Shown: positions 22,871 to 31,964 of the stretch, piece after piece
Numbering within the stretch: the first letter of the stretch is position 1
Layout: the number at the start of each line of letters is the position of its first letter
Source of the DNA: Sordaria brevicollis
Taxonomy: Eukaryota > Ascomycota > Sordariomycetes > Sordariales > Sordariaceae
DNA length: 64,000 nt
Direction of reading: 5' to 3'
Assembly (NCBI GenBank): GCA_033439795.1
Contig: JAUTDP010000015.1
Coordinates: 1,240,001 to 1,304,000 of the forward strand
The notes under the pieces: model-generated
Databases searched by the model: none
Seen by the model: only the letters and a program-made list of their open reading frames with translations
Told to the model about the DNA's origin: nothing
Made by a program: the position numbers and the translations under genes

Positions 22871-25452
22871 TTTAATTTAACGAATTAAGGAAATCCGAGG
22901 AACTGGATTTAATTATATTAATTTACGGTATTTAAGTAATATATTATTTAAGAAGGAAACTAGACGTACCTTCCCTTTTTAGATTTAATTCGTCCTAAAT
23001 TAATAAAATAATTAAATATTAATTATTTACCGTATACGAACCGCAATGCAACCCGCCTTATAATATTTAACGCGTATAAATTAATTTTCGGCCAAATTTC
23101 TTCCTATTTTTAAATACTTTAATTAAATTATATAATTGAAATAAATTTATAATTTAAAACTAATTATTATAAGAATTATTATAAACGATTTAATTATACC
23201 GAATTAAAATAAGCCGGTATATTCGCGCTATTTTACCGCTTATACGTATAACGGTAATCCTATTATTTTTAACCTTCTTATTTCCGATATTATAAAGGCA
23301 ATTTATAAAATTTAAAATTAAAAAGGTTAGCGCGTTTTAAATTAAATTAATTATATTCCGAGTAAACCGAATTAAGATTCGAACGTCCTTAAACGTTTAT
23401 AATTTAATTAAAATAAGATTTTTCGCAATTTTTATAACGACGATAAAAAGCGAGCCGAGGTAATTTTAATTATTTACGCAATTAATAATTTTTAAATTTC
23501 GTAAATAAAATACTATAAGGAAATTATTAAATTCCTAAGCGCGATTAAAGATAGAGTTTACTTTATAGAAATTATAGGAAATTTATTTTATAAGCCGGAT
23601 ATCGCTACTTGGGTTATAATAATTATAGCGTATTAAATTATAAAATTATTTAAATCTTTTTACAAATAAGATAAGTAGAATAAAAAAACCGGTATAGAGG
23701 TTTATAAAATACTTTTTTATATATATTAGTATAAAGCGAGCCTTAGATTAATTTAATACGAATAGGATATTAGAATATTTAAAAATTACGAATAATACGC
23801 TAAGCCTTTTTTAAATTTCGTTTTAGAAAAATACGTCTAAATATATTAATTCGACGCTAATTTTAATACCGACGTTATTATTAAAGAAGATATAAATAAT
23901 AAAGCTTTTATTATTATATAGAAGTATTTTACCCATTAGGATTCCGAATTTTAAATTAAATAGAACGTTTATAAGGAGAACGTTAATAAATTTAAAGATT
24001 AAATAGAAAAGAATATAACCCCGACCGAATTCGACGAAACTATTTCCAATACCGATTCGGAAGCCGAATTTAAAAGAATTTAAATTAGTATACGCTATAT
24101 TAAATTTGAAGAATTAACGTTTATTATAGAGGGATTAACCCCCGCTAAATAATTTTAAACCGGCGCGTTCGAAAAATTAAATTTGCTTTTAAATAATAAA
24201 TTATAAATCGTTTTAATTAAATAATTTACTATTCTATATAATATTATTTTCGGTAATTCGTCGCTTAATAGTATTATTAATAAGCCTATCGATATAATTA
24301 AATTTAATTTAATTTTTTAAATTAATAAGGTTATTTTTTTAAATATTTTAACGATATTAGGAATTAAAATCCTTAATATTTTTAATATTATTAAATATAT
24401 CGAGTTTAAAGATTTTACCGCCCTTCCGATTCGAATTATTATCTTTGCTTAAGATATTCCGATTAAATTAACCGGTTTTACTAAAATTTTTACCGCCGAC
24501 CGTATAATTAAAAAAAGATAATTTATATCTAATTTCAATTTTAGGACTTTTAAACGGTTTAAATCTTCTTTAATTATAAATTCGTTTCCCGAAGTAAATT
24601 CGTCGCCGAATTTTAAATTAGACTAGGATTTAAATATAAATATAATTAATTTTAATAACCGTTTTATTCGTAATAGGACGGTTATTAATATAAGTACTAT
24701 TCCGGTTATAAATAAATTATTTAATATAATTATAATTAACCGAATTATTTCGACTTTATAATATATTTTCTTTAATCGCGGTCGTATTGGAATTTAATTT
24801 CTATTTAAATTAATTATAAATATAATTCCGAATTACGATTAAAAAGCGTTCAATAAATTAATTTAATATATTAAATACTTCGAAGAGTAAAATAAAAATT
24901 AATAGGAGGAAATTAATTACTTTAAAGACGGTATTAAAAAGTAAGAATAGACGTTCAAATTAATATTAATAAATTATTTACGTTTTAGTAATTATAAGTA
25001 GGCCGATAAATATTATTAAATTATTTAGAATATAGCGAAGGATTATACCCTTAAAAGACCGTATAATTTAATTAAATAATATTCCTACGCTAATTTAATT
25101 TATATTTAAGTTAGTTTTAAAATAATTATAATTAATAGCCGCCTTAAAGTTTAAAATATTAATAATAATAAGTAGGACGTCCGCGACGTTTATAGTCGCG
25201 ACGGTAAAGTATTTATATATATCGTTAACGGCTTATTTATTAATTAGGAATTCGAAGTTTATAAAAATAATATATACGATAGCGTTAACGAAATCGTCGC
25301 TTAAATTACCGGGTATAGTATTAAGGAAGTAAATAATTAAATCGGCCTATAAAGGATAAATAATATAGGATTCGGAATTTAGGTAAGTAAATAATAAAGG
25401 TATATATTTAAACGAATTATTAGGATGGTAATAAGTTAATATAGGGGGTAAT
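22870..25452 (+). pseudogene. Additional coding-like region 3' of the chromodomain (unknown third ORF of the element)
   Basis: About 2.6 kb between the chromodomain remnant and the 3' LTR. From about 23400 one plus-strand frame gives long protein-like stretches broken only by TAA/TAG of the kind RIP creates, e.g. YYKEIIKFLSAIKDRVYF, ENVNKFKD, TPTEFDETISNTDSEAE and, near 25.2 kb, DVRDVYSRDGKVFIYIVNG. I do not recognise the protein. Ordinary chromoviruses have only a short untranslated stretch here, so this is either an extra gene of the element or a fused second element. Confidence 0.45.
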
Positions 25453-25758
25453 TGTAAAGGGAAGAAGGGAATAGGTTAAGACGAGTTATAATTCGATATT
25501 AAGTCGGTTATAGATTTACTTTCTTTTTTAAGTACTATAAAAGTCGAATTATAATTCGATATTAAATCGGTCGTGGATTTACCTTCTTCTTTAGGTATTG
25601 TAAGAGTCGGGTTAGGGACGACCCGAGTTGATTCCTATATATAAGTAGATAGCCGAGAGGTCGAGCCTTGATTCGATCTCTCTCCTGAATTAATTATCGT
25701 ATTCTATAATTATCTAGTTTATTAAGGACTTTACGTTGTGAGTTTGTGCTATTTGACA
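25453..25758 (+). repeat. 3' LTR (306 bp)
   Basis: Begins TGTAAAGGG and ends TTTGACA. Same length as the 5' LTR and the same internal pair of 63-base units. Its 5' half is more C-to-T mutated than the 5' LTR, while its 3' end keeps more original TG and CA dinucleotides. Confidence 0.9.
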
Positions 25759-25763
25759 ATTAA
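25759..25763. repeat. Target-site duplication, right copy
   Basis: ATTAA, immediately after the 3' LTR, identical to the left copy. Confidence 0.85.
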
Positions 25764-25849
25764 TGAAATTTATAAAAATTAAAGAATAAAAAAATTATAG
25801 AATATATTAAAAATAATAAAAATTATAAAATTAATTTTATTATATAAAC

Positions 25850-26110
25850 TATTTAAATTATTAAAATTATTGAAATGATTAAAATTAATGAAATGATTAA
25901 AATTAATAAAATTATTAAAATTATTACAATTATGTAAATTATTAAAATTATTAAAATCATTAAAATTATTAAAATTATTAAAATTATTAAAACTATTGAA
26001 ATTATTAAAATTATTAAAATTATTAAAATTATCAAAATTATTAAAATTATTAAAATTATTAAAATTAACAAAATTATTAAAATTATTAAAATTATTAATA
26101 TTATTAATAT
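25850..26110. repeat. AT-only satellite-like tract built on TTAAAATTA
   Basis: About 260 bases of near-perfect 9-base units (TTAAAATTA) with single-base variants. It encodes only a poly-isoleucine artefact on the minus strand. It lies in the right flank, just outside the LTR element. Confidence 0.85.
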
Positions 26111-26885
26111 TATTAAATTAAGTAATAATAAAATAAATTAAATAAATTAAATTATTGAAAAAAGATTATATAAAACATAATAAAATTATTAAAAAAAAAA
26201 AATTTAAGTCATTATTGAATAAATTAGGAAAAGCCTTTAACTTAAATATTAAAATAATAAAATAATAAAATAATAAATACGTAAGCAATTAAATAATATA
26301 ATATTAAATAATTAAACAATTAAATAGATAAATAAGTAAATAATTAAATAAGTAAATAATTAATTAAGTGATTAATTAAATACTTAAAGAAATAAATAGT
26401 TAATTTCATGAATAATTAAATAATTAATTAATAAATAATTAAACGTTATAAAAATAAATAATTAATTAATAAATAATTGAATGTTATAAAAATAAATAAT
26501 TAATGAATATAATATTATAATTTATAAAATGTGGAATTAAAACGAATAATTTATATATAAATAAATAAAAATAATTATGAATATAATTTGTAATATAACA
26601 TATAACTATATATATTACATAAAATAATTAATTAAATTAAATTTATTTAAATAAAAAATAATAAACCGGGGTTAATTTTTTTTTAAAAAAATATATTATA
26701 CCTAGAGAAAAAATATTTTATACAACTTTAAAATACATTTATTCTTAAAATAAAAAATGCAGTACATTTTGTGTGTTAGTAATAATTTATAAAAAAAAAA
26801 ATAGGGATAAAGAAAATAAGAAATAATACCCTAGTTAAATAGGAACGGGCTAATCAAAAAATAGATGGCCTAATAAGCTTAGGAT

Positions 26886-28191
26886 TATAAATGCTTTACC
26901 TCCTTCGCACATTCTATCTCAATTTATTTTCCCTTTCTCTATCCTTCTTCCCGTCTCTTCGCGTTAATCCGTTTACACACTTTTCTTCCATCTACATTTT
27001 ATATTCACTTCACATCTTCACCGTATTTCATTTATACTACCAACCCCAGCCAGCGCACTACTCAACTCTACTAACATACTACCCATATACCTCGGTACTT
27101 GAGAATTATCACTCATACCTACAAGACTCAAGTCTACAAAATCAACTGTTAGATACACATGCATATCCGTGGCATCACTTCTATATAAAGCTATAAATAA
27201 GATCAGATAAACTCCTAGATTAAACATAACCATCGGGTTGACTGGCCGTTTGCTATCGACTTGGAGGTGACTGCCGTTTGATCTCATCGTCCCGTCCTCG
27301 GGAGGCGAACAACAAACAAAGGCAGCTGAGAAACATCTCAAGGATATCTCAGTGATATCTCAAAGATTCAATAGACAGTTCTTAATACCTGCTAATCAAT
27401 CATAAGCTTGGAAGTATTGCTTCTCCGTCACGTAAAAAGTGACTATACAATCCTCGTCGCGTCAATATCCGTCGCGTCAAGACGATTGATCACGCATCGC
27501 AACTACTGTTTGGTGCCGTCACGACATTGATTCATCCCAACTTCCGTCCCTCGCGCTTGCTATCGGAGTGATCCAGTGAATCGCTCCTGCCCTTGCAAGC
27601 TGCGATAGAAGCCGGGAGAACAGGACGGCAACTTTCCACCATAAATAAGACGTATTTTACAAAAGGAACAAAAATTAAGATGAAGGGGCAACTTGGGAAA
27701 AAACACACAACCAAGTGCGATGTTCGTCAGAGAAAGAAGCCCGCGTTGCTGACACCTACCTCACCTACAACGATTTACAAAAGTCGCGGACGTACCGGGA
27801 GCCTCTCTCAAAACGGAGTCAAAAGTCATTCGCATGTAGGTCACCCCATTATCAGTTGTTTCTTTCATCTCCCCCCGTTGATCCTCAGCCATGCCTCGTG
27901 CCTCTCCCGCTTTCTTTTACCCCTCCCCTACTTGCTCGACTCTACTCATCCTTGCGCATCATTAACTAGGAGATCTGTTGTCGTGCCGCTTGGTGCTGTG
28001 GAGGTTTCAGTTTTCCTTTACAACCCTGGTGCACGCCCCAACGACACTCCTCCTTTCTCACTCCCGCTAACTTTCATCAGAAACCAATTATACGCCCTGC
28101 GCGACCAAGAAACTCGCTTTCCTTGGTTGTCGACGCCCTTCAAACCAACAAACCAGCACCGCAAGTGCAGACGAAAGTCCCGGTGGCTGAC
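26886..28191. promoter_or_regulatory. Region between the RIP block and the SRA gene
   Basis: Normal composition resumes abruptly at about 26886. Short direct repeats are present: CGTCGCGTCAA at 27455-27465 and 27470-27480, and three ATCTCA copies around 27335-27362. A strong 3' splice site (CGCTAACTTTCATCAG, ending at 28080) suggests an intron in the 5' part of the SRA transcript. No separate gene supported. Confidence 0.45.
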
Positions 28192-29499
28192 ATGGCGCCT
28201 CCCGGCGAGTCTCCCATCCAGGCTCTGGCTGCCCAGGCTATGACTCTACTACCGACGGCCGCTTCGACACAACCGCACTCTCCGGCGACCGATAATGATA
28301 CCAACCAGGACGCCAAAGTGGCCAAGTCGACAAGTGAAGCTGCTCCCGCGGACGAAAACACAGCTAGTGTCTGGGTTGACTCCATTAACGAGGGAATTAA
28401 ACAGCTCAAGATGCTTTACAGTTTGACAAGGGCGGACCGGCCTCCCGATCGCAAGTCCAGTACGACAGTAGTTCAAAGCTACATCAGAAATATGCACGCC
28501 TTTTTGCTTCATCTCGAGCATGAAGTCGAGCCAAAACCGCAATTCAAGCCAAAGCTTGAGTCCTTGCTTCGGTTGTTTCTGGACCCTGTCCTTGCGGGAA
28601 AGCTGAGCGAAATGGCACCAGACATCCCAAGACTGGCTCAACAAGTTCTGGACAAGTATGAATCCGAAAATTGGGGCCAGGACTTGACAGATAACGAAGA
28701 GGACGGACTTGATGCAGATAATATCGGTCCTGCTGTCGTTCCACTGGGCAACAACAACGACACGCCAAGTTCCGGCTCACCCTCTTCGGCCAACACGGAA
28801 GTGATCAAACTTCCCCCCGTTTCCCATCCAATTTGGGGCCGTCAAGGCATCATGCACGGCCTCGCCCGCAGGACATCAGCGCAGGGTCGAGTTGTTGTAA
28901 TCTTGAACCCGAGTTACCAACAGGAGAAACGCAATGCCAGGGTCTTTGGCCACAACGGCCACAAGCCCGGTACCTGGTGGCCGTACCAAAAGGCAGCTCT
29001 CTTTCACGGAGCTCACGGCTCGCCTCAGGCGGGCATCACCGGCGATCCTGAACGCGGAACCTTTTCCATCGTAGTGTCAGCGACCTCGGCCTATCGGGAC
29101 CTGAACCAGGATCAGGGCACCGTGCTTTGGTACAGCGCCGACAAGAGCACCGAGAACGCCAGTCCCGTTAGCACCGGAGAGACCAGTAACGCGACAGCCA
29201 GCTTGCTGCAAGCCCGCAAGAAGGGCACGCCAGTGCGGGTGTTGCGACATTCAGGAAAGAGTACTACTGCCGATTCTCGCCGCAGCTTCATCTACCCTAC
29301 GGTCGGCATTCGTTATGATGGGCTGTACAAGATCGTCGACCAAGATATCGGCACAAACAAGCACGGCGGCGCCATCAAGCTCTTCAAGCTTGTGCGCCTT
29401 CCGGACTCGGATAATGAGGGTGTCTCCTGGGAGGACATCCAAAAGAATCCGACCAAAGAGCAACTTCGACAGTTTGATAAGATCAAGGATGCGTATTAA
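28192..29499 (+). CDS. YDG/SRA-domain protein
   Basis: The SRA (SET and RING associated) domain binds 5-methylcytosine or hemimethylated DNA in UHRF1/SUVH-type proteins, so a nuclear chromatin role is likely. From the ATG at 28192 the product is 435 residues. Residues 1-200 are partly disordered (Ala/Thr/Ser-rich) with a helical part at about 60-160. The SRA domain spans about 250-405: it contains AGITGDPERGTFSIVVSA (280-297), GTPVRVLRHSGK (345-356) and the signature GIRYDGLYKI (372-381), followed by GGAIKLFKLVRLP. There is no SET, RING or nuclease domain in this gene. The frame stays open upstream to a good acceptor at 28080, so an extra 5' exon could extend the N-terminus. The gene faces away from the RIP block. 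Confidence 0.85.
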   Translation: MAPPGESPIQALAAQAMTLLPTAASTQPHSPATDNDTNQDAKVAKSTSEAAPADENTASVWVDSINEGIKQLKMLYSLTRADRPPDRKSSTTVVQSYIRNMHAFLLHLEHEVEPKPQFKPKLESLLRLFLDPVLAGKLSEMAPDIPRLAQQVLDKYESENWGQDLTDNEEDGLDADNIGPAVVPLGNNNDTPSSGSPSSANTEVIKLPPVSHPIWGRQGIMHGLARRTSAQGRVVVILNPSYQQEKRNARVFGHNGHKPGTWWPYQKAALFHGAHGSPQAGITGDPERGTFSIVVSATSAYRDLNQDQGTVLWYSADKSTENASPVSTGETSNATASLLQARKKGTPVRVLRHSGKSTTADSRRSFIYPTVGIRYDGLYKIVDQDIGTNKHGGAIKLFKLVRLPDSDNEGVSWEDIQKNPTKEQLRQFDKIKDAY

Positions 29500-30210
29500 T
29501 AGTAGGAGGGTCTCGGATCTCTTCCCACTCACAACAGAGTAGGGCTTCTCAAGAAGCTTCTTGGCCTCCACAAGATACGATTACCGGAACGATACGCGAC
29601 TTACAGCTGGGCATGATACAATCCTTTGGCCCACCCTCCGAAATGTTATAAAGTGTACATACAACACTTTGTACCGACTTCCATCACGTTGCCTCACACG
29701 CACCACTTTTGCTATACGGCCACTCGGCCACTCTATGATGGTCATCCAGACGTCGTTCAACTTGATTTCGCGGAAGAAAAAAACTATTAGAAAAAAAGGA
29801 AAAGTTACTACTTAAAGGGGGGAAGACGATCAAAGGCTATGGAAGGGAGATAAGGTGGAAGTGACGGAACTTGAAAGGAGTACGAAAGAATGGGACAGGA
29901 ACGGAAATGATAGGAGGGGTAGTTTGGAAACGGAAAAGAATGTTTTGTGATAGTTCTGTCGAAGTAGGATACGATCATACGAGAAGGATAATGTAATTTC
30001 TTTGGTCTTAAGGAGGATTCCGCTTTTGAAGGGATGTTAGCCCAAATTGTCTGTTGTTTTTACTTTCTTTCGTTCATACTCTGCCGTCAGGCTGGACCTT
30101 TTGTCGTTGAGTCTTTAGATAGGAATACTTTAGTTAGCACAAATTCCAAACCTTGTCTCTCTTTACTTACCACAAAGTCCATCGTGCATTCCGTGATACC
30201 ATGCTGAAAA
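29500..30210. other. Convergent intergenic region
   Basis: About 0.7 kb between the 3' ends of the SRA and MFS genes. Nothing gene-like. Confidence 0.4.
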
Positions 30211-31964
30211 CTAGTGCCCCTCCCCCTCCACCACCGTCCTCGCATGCACCTTCGCCAACCAACTCCTTCCGACCATCCGTCTAATCCTCTTCCCAAATGC
30301 CATAAACACCAGCACCACCAGATTATTCCCCAACAACACCGCCCCAAACACCCCACTAATCACCTTCCCATACCCGCTCTCCAAGATCCAGTCTAGCACG
30401 TTCAGCGCCATCCCAAAACTAATCGCCTGCTTGCCCACATTCATTATAATCAACATCTCGCTCAAATTCGCCGTATACGAATCCACCGCATACGCCAACG
30501 TAACCGTAAAGTAGAAATACGCCCCAAACTGCGTAATAGCCACCCCGGCCATGTACGCAACCCAATGTAGATTCTTTTCGGCTGCCATGCCAAATACCAC
30601 AATCCCCGCTGGCGCGATGAGCATCGCTGGAAGTAGTATGGGCAAGCGCATCTCAGCTTCGCGAATCCCGTTATTTTTCTTGGTTAGATAAGCTGCTAAC
30701 CGGTCGGATAGAGAAACGAAAGGGATGGCGAGGCCGAACCCCAAAAAGGTGGCGAAGGAGTGGAAGCCGGAAGAGGTTGAAGGCCAGGAATAGGGAGGGG
30801 AGACAATTTTGAGGGGGAAGATGAAGGCGAATGCGAAGCCGGCTAGGCCGATGAAGATGCCGTAGGTTGTTATGACCCAGAAGGTGGATGGTACCAAGAG
30901 GTGGGAGAAGGAGCGGAGGAGGAGGGTGTGGAGGGGTTGGGACTTGACGGAGGAAGAGGAGGGGGACCAGAGATGGAGTTGGTGGAGGAAGGGTTTGCGA
31001 GGGGGGATGATGGTGGGTGAGTTTAGTTCGATTTGATGGGTGGTGGTGTTGGCTTCTTCTGCTTTGGCGTTGTCTTTTTCTGCCACCTCTTGGCCTACTC
31101 GCGATGTGGACGATGGCGACGATGGCAAGAGCTGACGCTCATACCTGGTCTCTTCAACAAACAAGAAACAAAGCACCAACAGCGCCATGCCAAACGCAAA
31201 CTCAACCCAGAAGAACAAGTTCCACGAAAGACCGGCGCCCAGCATCAGACCCGAAAACAACGGACCCGTAGATCCCACGCATAAAGCAATCGTGTACCAT
31301 CCCAGCTTCTTTCCTCTTTCATGTAAGAAGAAGATGTCGTTAACCAACTGCACCGGCAAAGCCTCGCAGACTCCGCCTCCAAAGGAGTGCACAATTCTCG
31401 CGCCCATCAAGCTGGCGAAGCTTGATGCTTTGGCGGCCCACGCCAGGCCGACTACGTACATGATCAAAGCAATCAGCATGACGGGTCTTCGCCCGATGCT
31501 TTGGTAGGCGGGAATGAACAGGATGTTGGAGAAGCCGAAGGCTAGGTTGGGGTAGTTAACTAGCCCTGCCGCGGTGTTGGGGGTAACGCCGAATTGCGCG
31601 GAGAAGAGGCCGATGTAAGTCGATGGACCGATCAGGGCCGAGTTGGCGAGGAAGGAGAAGGCTGAGCAGCAGAAGAGGATCATGTGTTTCTTCCAGGAGG
31701 GCCATTGTAAGGGGTCGTTGGGGTCAGCGGATGGAACCGGGAAGAGTGCTTGGCCGTAGTAGGTCTCTTCATCGCCGGCGAGGGGGCGGAGGTTGACTGT
31801 GCCGGGGATGTCGGCTTCACGGGCGTGGCTGTGTTAGGTTGGTGGTTATTAGCATCTTGGTCGTGCCGGAAAGAACAATGGAAAACAAGAGATGGACTGA
31901 AAGGAACAGAGGGAAGAGAGATGAAGTGTTCATCGTACCTGTGAGTGTCGTGGATGATTGCCAT
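30211..31964 (-). CDS. MFS transporter
   Basis: Plasma-membrane (or vacuolar) carrier of the major facilitator superfamily, about 12 membrane segments with a long central hydrophilic loop at about residues 255-320. Two exons: a 26-base first exon 31939-31964 (MAIIHDTH plus a split Ser) and 30211-31828, joined by a 110-base intron; the product is 547 residues. The cytosolic N-terminus contains the DPNDPLQWPSWKK motif typical of fungal drug:H+ antiporter (DHA)-like carriers, just before segment 1. The loop between segments 2 and 3 has the MFS signature in the form YQSIGRRPVML. Substrate cannot be told from sequence. Confidence 0.88.

Larger units (their letters stand above)
14299..25758 (+). 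mobile_element. Degenerate Ty3/Gypsy chromovirus-type LTR retrotransposon, 11.46 kb
   Basis: Two 306-base LTRs (14299-14604 and 25453-25758) flank a 10.85 kb interior, and the identical 5-base sequence ATTAA lies immediately outside each LTR, so this is one complete insertion. A purine-rich stretch (ATAGGGGGTA, 25441-25450) just before the 3' LTR fits a polypurine tract. Plus-strand translation through the many RIP stops shows gag-like, reverse transcriptase, integrase and chromodomain remnants in the Gypsy order. All frames are broken by TAA/TAG codons derived from CAA/CAG/TGG. The interior is longer than the 5-6 kb usual for Gypsy elements. It must be immobile. Confidence 0.92.
13641..26885. 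other. AT-rich, RIP-mutated block (13.2 kb)
   Basis: Sharp composition change at both edges. Inside, CpA and TpG dinucleotides are almost absent while TpA is abundant and CpG is still common over 14.3-25.76 kb; that is the expected trace of RIP, which in Neurospora turns CpA into TpA. No uninterrupted coding frame of useful length exists inside, except a low-complexity artefact. The outer parts, 13641-14298 and 25759-26885, are even more AT-rich and nearly free of CpG. Such blocks are normally silenced (H3K9 methylation, HP1, DNA methylation) in this group; that part is established knowledge, not seen here. Confidence 0.9.

Noticed and set aside
25853..26071. 72-codon open frame of almost only Ile and Leu (minus strand)
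   Set aside because: It is a direct translation of the TTAAAATTA repeat, not a protein.
13641..26885. Centromere or telomere-associated sequence
   Set aside because: The block is only 13 kb, flanked by ordinary genes on both sides, and is explained by one LTR element plus AT-rich relics; no telomeric repeat is present.
26891..27196. 101-codon plus-strand frame at the right edge of the AT block
   Set aside because: Leu/Tyr/Phe-rich because of CT-rich DNA; no recognisable features and no splice context.
27593..28243. 216-codon plus-strand frame overlapping the start of the SRA gene
   Set aside because: It is in a different frame from the SRA domain and lacks protein-like character; the region is better explained as leader and intron.
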